Shown piece after piece: positions 44,908 through 52,145 of a stretch of DNA of 64,000 bases (position 1 is its first letter; every line of letters starts with the position of its first letter). This DNA comes from Janthinobacterium silvisoli (GTDB lineage Bacteria; Pseudomonadota; Gammaproteobacteria; Burkholderiales; Burkholderiaceae_D). The stretch is taken from positions 62,001 through 126,000 of the forward strand of contig NZ_JACHCL010000003.1 of assembly GCF_014200725.1 (NCBI RefSeq). Reading direction: 5' to 3'. A program made the position numbers and the translations under genes. The notes beneath the pieces were generated by a model. The model ran no database searches, was not told the origin of the DNA, and was given only the letters and a program-made list of their open reading frames with translations.

Positions 44908-45940
44908 GACATTTCTCCACAATTTGTTGTGCCAGCGCGTTATCAATATGCGCACTGACCGGGACGACCCACAGTCTCGGGTCGTCTTTGAGATATTCAA
45001 TTTGCGCACATTTTACTGCATCCTTCTCCGTGATCAATATCAGCTCGGCATCGAGTCCGGCAAATGGCTGATCGAGGAAATCGTGATGGTCGGGCAAAGG
45101 CAGTTCGGCAAAGCTCAAACCGGCCTGGCGCAGCATGGTAAAAAAACGCTGCGGATTGCCGATGCCGGCCGCCGCCACGATGCGCTGGCCAGCGTTTGCC
45201 AGCTCGGCCAGCGGTTTGCGCTCAGTACGGTCTGCCAGGCGTTCGGCCACGCTGCCGGCCAGTTGCATGGGCACCACCAGCCCGCCCTGGGGCGCCACCG
45301 TGGCCGCCAAAGCAGATTCCAGATGCGGCGTATTGATCACCGTCACGTCGCGGCGGCGGCGCGGCGGCTCGCGCAAGGGGCCGGCCGGCAGCAGCCAGCC
45401 ATTGCCCACGCCGCGGCCATCGAACAGCACGATTTCCACATCGCGCTGCAAGGCATAGTGCTGCAAGCCGTCGTCCGTCACCAGCACATCGACTTCAGGA
45501 TGGCTAGCCAGCAGCGCCCTGCCCGCCGCCGCCCGGTCGCGCCCTACCATCACGGGACAAGCGCCGCGCTGGAAGATCAGCAAGGGTTCGTCGCCCACCT
45601 GCTGCGGCGTCGATGCGGCCGTAACGGGGCGCGGCAGCCTGTCCACGCTGCCGTGGCCACGCGAGATCACGCCCGGACGCATGCCGGCCGCGCGCAAGGC
45701 TTGCACCAGCCAGATCGTCAACGGCGTCTTGCCGGTGCCGCCGATAAAGATATTGCCGACCACCACCACGCGCACGGGCAGGCGCGCCGACTTCAATATA
45801 CCCGCGCGGTACAGGCCGCGCCGCAGGCTGCTCAAGCCACCAAACAGCAGCGATACGGGCCACAGCGCACAGGCCAGCGGCCCGCGTTTGAGCCAGGCGC
45901 GGGTGAGGGTGGATTCAAGCTGGGGGGAGTGTTGGGACAT
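44888..45940 (-). CDS. lpxK: Tetraacyldisaccharide 4'-kinase
   Basis: A 350-residue inner-membrane-associated kinase that phosphorylates the 4' position of the lipid A disaccharide. An N-terminal hydrophobic segment (about 20-40) anchors it. The P-loop is [15 protein letters not shown], with VISRGHG following and DDGLQHYAL (the conserved catalytic region). The C-terminal ITEKDAVK is typical. It lies 59 bp downstream of exbD. Confidence 0.96.
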   Translation of the reverse strand: MSQHSPQLESTLTRAWLKRGPLACALWPVSLLFGGLSSLRRGLYRAGILKSARLPVRVVVVGNIFIGGTGKTPLTIWLVQALRAAGMRPGVISRGHGSVDRLPRPVTAASTPQQVGDEPLLIFQRGACPVMVGRDRAAAGRALLASHPEVDVLVTDDGLQHYALQRDVEIVLFDGRGVGNGWLLPAGPLREPPRRRRDVTVINTPHLESALAATVAPQGGLVVPMQLAGSVAERLADRTERKPLAELANAGQRIVAAAGIGNPQRFFTMLRQAGLSFAELPLPDHHDFLDQPFAGLDAELILITEKDAVKCAQIEYLKDDPRLWVVPVSAHIDNALAQQIVEKCRGRSTA

Positions 45941-45999
45941 CGGTATCGACTAAAAATGAAACCCCGCCACACCTGAAGGCAGCGGGGTTGAAGAGGAAC

Positions 46000-46440
46000 T
46001 TACTTGCTGCTGGCCTGCGCCGCAAACGTCAGCTTTTCATAGCCGGCCAGACGCGCCGCTTCCATCACGTGTATCACCATCTGGTGCATGGCGAACTGGT
46101 CGGCGTTGACCACCACCACCGGTGTCTGCGCGGGCGGCTTGCCGCCATTGGCAGCCTTGGCCGCTTCCTGCAGGGCGCCGGCCAGGCCGGCCACGTCGCG
46201 GAAGGACACCGGCTGGCGGTTGACCGTGTAATTGCCCTTGGCGTCCACCGTCACATCGATCTGCTGCGGCTGCTCCTTGGCTTGCTCGGCGTCGGCCGTG
46301 GGCAAGGTGATCTGCAGTTCCGTGAATTTGCTGTAGGTAGTGCTGACCATCAAAAAGATCAGGATCACCAGCAACACGTCGATAAACGGGATCAGGTTGA
46401 TTTCGGGGTCTTCACGCCCCTTGCCTTTGCGGAAGTTCAT
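46000..46440 (-). CDS. exbD: ExbD/TolR family biopolymer transport protein
   Basis: A 146-residue protein with a cytoplasmic N-terminus, one membrane helix (about 16-38) containing the key Asp in INLIPFIDVLLVILIF, and a periplasmic domain. With ExbB and TonB it harvests the proton gradient for outer-membrane receptors such as those at 38020 and 63940. Its ATG overlaps the exbB stop by 4 bp (ATGA). Confidence 0.94.
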   Translation of the reverse strand: MNFRKGKGREDPEINLIPFIDVLLVILIFLMVSTTYSKFTELQITLPTADAEQAKEQPQQIDVTVDAKGNYTVNRQPVSFRDVAGLAGALQEAAKAANGGKPPAQTPVVVVNADQFAMHQMVIHVMEAARLAGYEKLTFAAQASSK

Positions 46441-47042
46441 TGGCGGCCACTGTGGACGATATCGACGAATTTGACGGCTTGCTGCTCCATGTCGATCACG
46501 AAGCTATCGACCAGGGCGCGGAAATGGCGGTAAAACACCAGGGTCGGCATGGCGATGGCCAGGCCAAAACCTGTGTTATACAGGGCCACCGAAATGCCGT
46601 GCGCCAGTTGGGCCGGATTCGAACCGCTGGCGTTTTGCGAACCGAAGATTTCAATCATGCCGACCACCGTGCCAAACAGGCCCATCAGCGGCGCCAGGGT
46701 GGCGATCGTACCAAGGGTAGTCAAAAAACGTTCCAGCACATGCGCCACGCCGCTGCCCGCTTCTTCGATCGATTCCTTCATCACTTCGCGCGGCGCGTTG
46801 ACGTTGCGCAGCGCGGCGGCCAGCACCACGCCCAGCGGTGAATTGTCTTCCAGCTTGCTGATGGTATCGGGCGTGATCTTGCCGCCGCGATACACCTGCA
46901 CCACTTCATCGAACAATTTGCGCGGCAAGATTTTGCTGCGCCGTAAATACAGCAGGCGTTCGATGATCAGGGCCAGGGCCACGATGGAAGCGATCAACAA
47001 CAGCCAGATGGGCCAGCCGGCGGCTTGGAATATAGCGAGCAA
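46437..47042 (-). CDS. exbB: ExbB/TolQ/MotA family proton channel protein
   Basis: A 201-residue protein with three membrane helices (about 8-30, 105-128, 150-175) and the MotA/TolQ/ExbB core: LGTIATLAPLMGLFGTVVGMI and NTGFGLAIAMPTLVFYRHF. It forms the channel with ExbD. The start is TTG at 47042, with AGGAG about 8 bases upstream. It is the first gene of the operon and divergent from xseA across the repeat array. Confidence 0.92.
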   Translation of the reverse strand: MLAIFQAAGWPIWLLLIASIVALALIIERLLYLRRSKILPRKLFDEVVQVYRGGKITPDTISKLEDNSPLGVVLAAALRNVNAPREVMKESIEEAGSGVAHVLERFLTTLGTIATLAPLMGLFGTVVGMIEIFGSQNASGSNPAQLAHGISVALYNTGFGLAIAMPTLVFYRHFRALVDSFVIDMEQQAVKFVDIVHSGRQ

Positions 47043-47240
47043 AAGAAACTCCTGGTTTTGTTGGGCAAGGCGCCGTGTCTATCGATGTCCATGATACTGG
47101 TCAAGCACGGCAGCCCCTATTGTACCCACCGGCCATATTCACATGGCCAGCGGCAGAATGGCGCAATGTAGCGCGTTGCAGCGCCGGCGGCAAGTGGCGC
47201 TTGCGGCAAGTGCTTGTGTGCAGGCGCTTCTTTGCCAGCG

Positions 47241-47342
47241 GTTTTGCACATATTGTGTGGATAAGATTGTGCGCAAGCGGCAAGCATAAACAATAAGTCA
47301 TTGATTTCATTATCAATTATAGTGCTGCGCAAAATACAGGCA
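47241..47342 (+). promoter_or_regulatory. Array module 1: DnaA box plus full IHF consensus
   Basis: The DnaA box TGTGGATAA is at 47256-47264 (perfect TTATCCACA on the minus strand). The IHF-type site TAAGTCATTGATT is at 47294-47306. The terminal GGCA starts at 47339. Confidence 0.8.
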
Positions 47343-47390
47343 TAGCAGCTGAGCGCCATTAGTCAATGTTGTAAAGACAAGAATTCAAAA

Positions 47391-47491
47391 GTTCTGCACA
47401 TTTACTGTGGACAAGATTGTGTGCAAGGCTGTTGAATGAAAGTAAGCCATTGATTATAAAGGACTTGTTTTCATTGTTTAAAAAAGTGGCA
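47391..47491 (+). promoter_or_regulatory. Array module 2: variant DnaA box plus full IHF consensus
   Basis: The box TGTGGACAA is at 47406-47414 (TTGTCCACA, one mismatch). The IHF-type site TAAGCCATTGATT is at 47443-47455. GGCA starts at 47488. Confidence 0.75.
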
Positions 47492-47526
47492 GACTTTATT
47501 CAAAAGCGGCGATGTGCGTAGGCCAA

Positions 47527-47628
47527 GTTCTGCACATAATCTGTGGACAAGATTGTGCGCAAGCATACGAATACACGCTAAGTACATTGATTTATATCGT
47601 TTTTATTCGACTGCATAAAAATAGGGCA
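47527..47628 (+). promoter_or_regulatory. Array module 3: variant DnaA box, near-IHF site
   Basis: The box TGTGGACAA is at 47542-47550. TTGATT is at 47587-47592, with TAA one base further away than the IHF consensus. GGCA starts at 47625. Confidence 0.7.
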
Positions 47629-47707
47629 AAGGACCATAATGGCCCGTATGGCACAGAAAACAGGGGGCAATCAGCAGGCTTCGGAGTACTTTTCCACTGC
47701 CACGCCA

Positions 47708-47809
47708 GTTCCACACATAAAATGTGGATAAGATTGTGAGCAAGCCGCCCGACTCGATACAACAGCCTTGATTTTAAACGATTTTTTTATATTGATTAAA
47801 AATAAGGCA
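47708..47809 (+). promoter_or_regulatory. Array module 4: DnaA box, near-IHF site
   Basis: The box TGTGGATAA is at 47723-47731 (perfect). TTGATT is at 47768-47773, with CAA one base too far for the consensus. GGCA starts at 47806. Confidence 0.72.
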
Positions 47810-47878
47810 GATATGGGATCGAGCAAGAAGCAGGAAAACACGGTGCAAACCAGCGCTACCACTGAAACGATTTAGCCA

Positions 47879-47979
47879 GTTTTGCACATATTCTGTGGAT
47901 AAGATTGTGTGCAATACCAAGAAATAATCACAAGTCATTGATTTATATCAGCATTAATATATTGCATAAAAAAAAGGCA
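47879..47979 (+). promoter_or_regulatory. Array module 5: DnaA box plus full IHF consensus
   Basis: The box TGTGGATAA is at 47894-47902 (perfect). The IHF-type site CAAGTCATTGATT is at 47931-47943. GGCA starts at 47976. Confidence 0.8.
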
Positions 47980-48037
47980 CAACAATCGGAGGCGCTCAAC
48001 AGATGCGCCCGATGGATAAAATATCGTCGGCGCACAA

Positions 48038-48139
48038 GTTCTGCACATTTTTTGTGGATAAGATTGTGCGCAAGGCCATGCATGACATACTAAACCCTTG
48101 ATTTACAATGATTTTATTTTATTGCGCAAAAATACAGCA
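48038..48139 (+). promoter_or_regulatory. Array module 6: DnaA box plus full IHF consensus
   Basis: The box TGTGGATAA is at 48053-48061 (perfect). The IHF-type site TAAACCCTTGATT is at 48091-48103. The terminal block reads AGCA at 48136. Confidence 0.8.
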
Positions 48140-48195
48140 AGGCATTTTCCTGGCGGTTTCAGGCCCAGGCCGGGCCTGTCTATCGAGCACACAAA

Positions 48196-48297
48196 GTTCC
48201 GCACACTTTCTGTGGATAACTTTGTGCGTAAGTGAGGGCCGCATGACTGATGTGCTTGATCCTAAAGGATTTTTTCTTGCTGCACGCAAATCAGGCA
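48196..48297 (+). promoter_or_regulatory. Array module 7: DnaA box, degenerate IHF block
   Basis: The box TGTGGATAA is at 48211-48219 (perfect, followed by CTTTGTG). Block 2 has decayed to TTGATC at 48256 and lacks the YAA part. GGCA starts at 48294. This is the module nearest xseA. Confidence 0.7.
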
Positions 48298-48429
48298 ACA
48301 ATGAATTCATCATAAAATCAATTACTTAGAAATAGAACTTGTTGTTTTGCACGATATATGACATAAGCATGACCTCGCTGAAAATATGTGGACAGTTGCT
48401 GCCTTCCCACGCCAGAATGACCGCCGATA

Positions 48430-49788
48430 ATGATAGATAACCCGACTGATAGCGGCTATGCCGCCCCGCCCGTGCTGACCGTCAGCGCACTGAACCAGGC
48501 CGTGGCGCGCCTGCTCGAGCGCTCGTTTCCCCTGACCTGGATCGCGGGCGAGATTTCCAACTTTACGCGCGCCAGTTCTGGCCACTGGTATTTCACCCTG
48601 AAGGATGATGCAGCCCAGGTGCGCGCCGTGATGTTCCGCGGCCGCGCGCAATTTGCCGGCTTCACGCCGCGCGAAGGCGACAAGGTCGAAGTGCGCGCGC
48701 TGGTCACCCTGTATGGCGCGCGCGGTGATTACCAGATCAATGTGGAAGCCATCCGCCGCGCCGGCGTGGGCGCCCTGTATGAAGCATTCTTGCGCCTGAA
48801 GGAAAAGCTGGCCGCGCAGGGACTGTTCGACCCCGAGCGCAAGCGCGCCATTCCCCTGTTCGCGCGCACGATCGGCATTGTCACCAGCCCGCAGGCGGCA
48901 GCCTTGCGCGACGTATTGACCGCCTTGCAGCGCCGCGCGCCGCATGTGAACATCATCTTGTACCCGACTCCCGTGCAGGGCCAGCAGGCGCCGGAAAAGA
49001 TTGCCCAGGCGATCCGCACCGCCTCGCAGCGGGCCGAGTGCGACGTGCTGCTGGTCTGCCGTGGTGGCGGCAGCATCGAAGACCTGTGGTCGTTCAACGA
49101 TGAAGAGGTGGCGCATGCGATTGCCGAGTGTTCCATGCCGGTGATCAGTGGCGTGGGCCACGAAACGGATTTCACCATCGCCGATTTCGCCGCCGATTTG
49201 CGCGCCGCCACGCCGACGGCGGCGGCCGAACTGGCCGTCACGCCGCGCGCCGACTGGCTCAATTCCCTGCGCGCCGATGCGGCTGACCTGCGCCGCGCCA
49301 TGCGCCGCAGCCTGGACGATGCGGCGCAGACGCTGGACCGCCACAGCCGCCGCCTGCTCAACCCGGCAGCACAGATCGGCCAGCAACGCTTGAAACTGCT
49401 AGCCCTGTCGACCGCCATGACGCACGCCACGCGCGCGCCCCTGAACCAGTCGCGCCATGCGCTGGAACGCGTGCGCGACCGCTGGGCGGCGCAGCGCCCT
49501 GACGTGAGCCTGCTGCGCGCGCGCCTGCACGAAACGCAGCGCCGCAGCGACGCGGCGATCACACAGGGCCTGCTCCAGCGGCGCCACAGCCTGGGCGCGC
49601 TGGCGGCGCAGCTGGAACTGCTGAACCCGCAACGCACCCTGGAACGCGGTTACGCCATCGTGCGCGATGAAAAAGGCGTGATCGTGCGTTCGCCCGCACA
49701 ATTAAAAGCCAGGCAAAACCTCGATGTGCGCCTGGCCGAAGGCAGCGCGCAAATCGGTATTGCCAGTGTGCAAGCCACGCTGGACTGA
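48430..49788 (+). CDS. xseA: Exodeoxyribonuclease VII large subunit
   Basis: A 452-residue subunit of the ssDNA-specific exonuclease VII. The N-terminal OB domain (about 14-110) contains [16 protein letters not shown] and [24 protein letters not shown]. The catalytic domain (about 135-325) holds [15 protein letters not shown], the [12 protein letters not shown] loop and [24 protein letters not shown] coiled-coil arm follows, and the C-terminal segment with [14 protein letters not shown] is conserved. It acts with XseB (not in this window). The ribosome binding site before the ATG is weak. Confidence 0.95.
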   Translation: MIDNPTDSGYAAPPVLTVSALNQAVARLLERSFPLTWIAGEISNFTRASSGHWYFTLKDDAAQVRAVMFRGRAQFAGFTPREGDKVEVRALVTLYGARGDYQINVEAIRRAGVGALYEAFLRLKEKLAAQGLFDPERKRAIPLFARTIGIVTSPQAAALRDVLTALQRRAPHVNIILYPTPVQGQQAPEKIAQAIRTASQRAECDVLLVCRGGGSIEDLWSFNDEEVAHAIAECSMPVISGVGHETDFTIADFAADLRAATPTAAAELAVTPRADWLNSLRADAADLRRAMRRSLDDAAQTLDRHSRRLLNPAAQIGQQRLKLLALSTAMTHATRAPLNQSRHALERVRDRWAAQRPDVSLLRARLHETQRRSDAAITQGLLQRRHSLGALAAQLELLNPQRTLERGYAIVRDEKGVIVRSPAQLKARQNLDVRLAEGSAQIGIASVQATLD

Positions 49789-49899
49789 GTCCGCTGGCAA
49801 CTCCGCTGGCAATAATTGCCGCGCGTAAAACAGCGCGCGGAAGCAGCATTCAGCCATCCGCTTTACAATCATGGCTCGTTCAGCAAGAATACTTGACTC

Positions 49900-49926
49900 G
49901 ACAATCTGGCCGACGGCCAGATTGTC
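49900..49926. promoter_or_regulatory. 27-bp inverted repeat in the sodB leader
   Basis: GACAATCTGGCC, a 3-bp spacer (GAC), and GGCCAGATTGTC form perfect 12-bp arms. It ends 27 bp before the sodB ATG. It could be an operator or a stable 5' hairpin in the mRNA. Confidence 0.6.
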
Positions 49927-49953
49927 ACGATCATTCACATAAAAGGACATCAC

Positions 49954-50532
49954 ATGGAACATACCCTGCCACCACTGCCATACGCAATGGACGCCCTGGC
50001 GCCACACATCTCCAAGGAAACCCTGGAATACCACTACGCCAAGCATCACCAGGCCTATGTGACGAACCTGAATAACCTGATCAAGGGTACCGAGTTCGAA
50101 GAACTGTCGCTGGAAGAGATCATCAAGAAATCGTCGGGCGGCATCTTCAACAACGCAGCCCAGGTATGGAACCACACCTTCTACTGGAATGGCTTGAAGC
50201 CAGCAGGCGGCGGCGCACCTACCGGCGCCGTGGCTGACGCGATCAACGCAAAATGGTCGTCGTTCGAGAAATTCAAGGAAGAATTCACCAAGTCTTGCGT
50301 CGGTAACTTCGGTTCCGGCTGGACCTGGCTGGTGCAAAAGGCCGACGGCTCGGTTGACATCGTCAACACCTCGAACGCTGGCTGCCCGCTGACCACCGGC
50401 GACAAGCCACTGCTGACCTGCGACGTGTGGGAACACGCTTACTATATCGACTACCGCAACCTGCGCGCCAAGTACGTGGAAACGTTCTGGGGCCTGGTCA
50501 ACTGGGAATTCGTTGCCAAGAACTTCGCGTAA
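49954..50532 (+). CDS. sodB: Superoxide dismutase, Fe type
   Basis: A 192-residue enzyme that dismutates superoxide. Metal ligands His27, His74, Asp157 and His161 are present ([27 protein letters not shown]). AAQVWNH and FGSGWTWLV favour the iron-type family. No signal peptide, so cytosolic. AAAAGGA lies just upstream of the ATG. A strong terminator follows at 50592-50626, so it is a single-gene unit. Confidence 0.96.
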   Translation: MEHTLPPLPYAMDALAPHISKETLEYHYAKHHQAYVTNLNNLIKGTEFEELSLEEIIKKSSGGIFNNAAQVWNHTFYWNGLKPAGGGAPTGAVADAINAKWSSFEKFKEEFTKSCVGNFGSGWTWLVQKADGSVDIVNTSNAGCPLTTGDKPLLTCDVWEHAYYIDYRNLRAKYVETFWGLVNWEFVAKNFA

Positions 50533-50591
50533 GCGGATTCCTGTCAACGTAAAACAGTCAGGCGCAGCCATTGCCGGACGCGCCTTCCATG

Positions 50592-50626
50592 AAAAAGCTG
50601 ATGCTCTTGGGCATCAGCTTTTTTTT
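50592..50626 (+). terminator. Intrinsic terminator of sodB
   Basis: A stem AGCTGATGC / GCATCAGCT with a 6-nt loop, extended by A-T pairs, is followed by eight T residues. It lies about 60 bp after the sodB stop. Confidence 0.92.
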
Positions 50627-50759
50627 GCTTCAAAAATTACGGACTACAACAATACCAATTGAACGGGGGTCAAGCCACAGAATGCGATAGGATGGCAAGA
50701 ATCGTGCTGATATGCTCACACTTCGTGCATTGCCACCTCTATTCTAAACACCAAGAGAA

Positions 50760-51131
50760 ATGAAAAAACTCATCCTCGCCCTGCTCGTCTTTTCTTCCGG
50801 CGCGGCCCTGGCAAATTCTGCATGCGATAGACCCAAGAACGATTTCGACGGCCTGTATTGCCTGAACAAGGTATACCAGGAAGCTGATAAAGAGCTCAAC
50901 GAGAACTACAAAAAGCTCAGCGCCAAGCTCGACAATGCTGGCAAGCAAGCATTAAAGTCCGGTCAATTATCCTGGATCAATGCACGCAACCAAAGCTGCT
51001 CGAAGAGCGATGCAGACGGTTTCTATGTGAACCTCGATTGCGCCACCAGGACCACTATCACGCGCTCGCAATTCCTGCAAGACCGCGTCCGCGAATGCGC
51101 CAGCTCAGGATGCCTAAATAGCAAGCTCTAA
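50760..51131 (+). CDS. LprI/DUF1311-like small secreted protein
   Basis: A 123-residue exported protein. The signal peptide ends near residue 18 (AALA). The mature part has six Cys and the DUF1311/LprI-type pattern: CDRPKNDFDGLYCLNKVYQEADKELNENYKKL, then LSWINARNQSC, with a YV-LDCATRTTITRSQFL segment. Relatives include lysozyme inhibitors of the LprI type, so periplasmic lysozyme defence is possible but unproven. AGAGA lies just upstream of the ATG. Confidence 0.8.
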   Translation: MKKLILALLVFSSGAALANSACDRPKNDFDGLYCLNKVYQEADKELNENYKKLSAKLDNAGKQALKSGQLSWINARNQSCSKSDADGFYVNLDCATRTTITRSQFLQDRVRECASSGCLNSKL

Positions 51132-51235
51132 ACGCTCGGCTTGATGTAATAGAAAGTAACACAACGTAAAACAATCACTGTGCATATGGTTCACGCTATA
51201 TTGTCTGTCCCAATTCCAACAAGGAGTTGTGTCCA

Positions 51236-52108
51236 ATGGTCAACTTAACCGAATTAGCGCTAGCACACTGGGATGACAGTTGCTCTGCAGCACAACAAAG
51301 CGCGGCACTGCAGGCGCTGGAGGACGGGCATGTCCTGCTGCTTCCTCGACTTAACTTTGATGTGCAACAAGAAACGAGCTTGCTGGGCGAAATGAATGCC
51401 ATGGCTGGCAAGGCCAAGAGCATCAGCTGGGACGCCACCCGCGGCGTACGCGGCCACGGTGCCAGCCATGACGCTACATTGCTGGCAGCCATGATGGAAC
51501 GTTACGCCACGCAAACGCGCACCTTGCTATCGAATCTATTGCCCACTTACGCATCGCAACTGCAGCAAGGCAAGACCAGCTTCCGCCCCGTCGAAATCGC
51601 TGGCCGCTCCCTCTCCTGGCGCAAGGACGATACGCGCCTGCATGTCGACAGTTTCCCGTCTTCCCCCACGCATGGCAGACGCATCTTGCGTGTGTTTAGC
51701 AATATCAACCAGCATGGCGCACCGCGTGTGTGGAAACTGGGGGCGCCATTCACCCAAGTGGCACAGCACTTCCTGCCCACCACGCCCAAGCCTAGTGCCG
51801 CCGCGGCAGCATTGCTGCGGTGGATGAAGGTGACCAAGACCTTGCGTACACCGTACGATCATTACATGCTGCAACTACACGATCGCATGAAGGCTGACCT
51901 GGCTTACCAGGCACATGCGGAACAATATACGCATGAGTTCGCGCCGGGGCAGACCTGGATGGTATACACCGACCTGGTCTCCCATGCGGCCCTGCGCGGC
52001 CAGCATGCGATGGAGCAAACCTGGCTGCTGCCGGTGGCCGCCATGGCCAATCCGGCCAAGTCGCCATTGGCCATCCTGGAAAACCAACTGGGCCGCCGCT
52101 TGGTCTAG
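51236..52108 (+). CDS. Kdo hydroxylase (KdoO) family protein
   Basis: A 290-residue Fe(II)/2-oxoglutarate-type dioxygenase. The HxD pair (His136, Asp138) lies in RLHVDSFPSSPTHGRRILRV, and the distal His250 is in DLVSHAALRG. In Burkholderia and Yersinia, KdoO converts Kdo to Ko (D-glycero-D-talo-oct-2-ulosonic acid) in the inner core. The window also encodes KdsB and LpxK, but this gene is unlinked to them. ATG 51236 is chosen because AAGGAG is 9 bases upstream; TTG 51227 directly abuts that site. Confidence 0.88.
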   Translation: MVNLTELALAHWDDSCSAAQQSAALQALEDGHVLLLPRLNFDVQQETSLLGEMNAMAGKAKSISWDATRGVRGHGASHDATLLAAMMERYATQTRTLLSNLLPTYASQLQQGKTSFRPVEIAGRSLSWRKDDTRLHVDSFPSSPTHGRRILRVFSNINQHGAPRVWKLGAPFTQVAQHFLPTTPKPSAAAAALLRWMKVTKTLRTPYDHYMLQLHDRMKADLAYQAHAEQYTHEFAPGQTWMVYTDLVSHAALRGQHAMEQTWLLPVAAMANPAKSPLAILENQLGRRLV

Positions 52109-52145
52109 CCTGGTTTCGCCTACCTTTGAGGGTGTAGACACTCCC

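Larger units (their letters stand above)
47241..48297. repeat. Seven-copy direct repeat array with DnaA boxes and IHF-like sites
   Basis: Seven direct repeats of 101-102 bp start at 47241, 47391, 47527, 47708, 47879, 48038 and 48196, separated by unique spacers of 35-79 bp. Each has three conserved blocks in the same order. Block 1 (37 bp) is GTT-TGCACA, a DnaA box read as TGTGGATAA or TGTGGACAA, then GATTGTG-GCAAG. Block 2 is TTGATT, 44-45 bp after the box start, and matches the IHF consensus (YAA-N4-TTGATW) in copies 1, 2, 5 and 6. Block 3 is an A-rich stretch ending GGCA at 82-83 bp from the box. The sequence between blocks is poorly conserved but its length is kept. Confidence 0.93.
47043..48429. 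other. Gene-free 1.4-kb divergent intergenic region carrying the DnaA-box array
   Basis: No credible ORF lies here on either strand; short frames lack ribosome binding sites and run across the repeats. Most of it (47241-48297) is a set of seven spaced direct repeats. It is clearly AT-rich compared with the neighbouring genes. Promoters of exbB and xseA must lie near its ends. Confidence 0.85.

Noticed and set aside
47241..48297. CRISPR array
   Set aside because: The repeats are about 102 bp, imperfect, with spacers of uneven length (35-79 bp), and no cas genes are present. The conserved blocks are protein-binding motifs instead.
47043..48429. Chromosomal replication origin (oriC)
   Set aside because: dnaA, dnaN, gyrB, rpmH or parAB are absent from the window, and strong boxes are regularly spaced rather than clustered beside an unwinding element. 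It cannot be fully excluded without GC-skew data.
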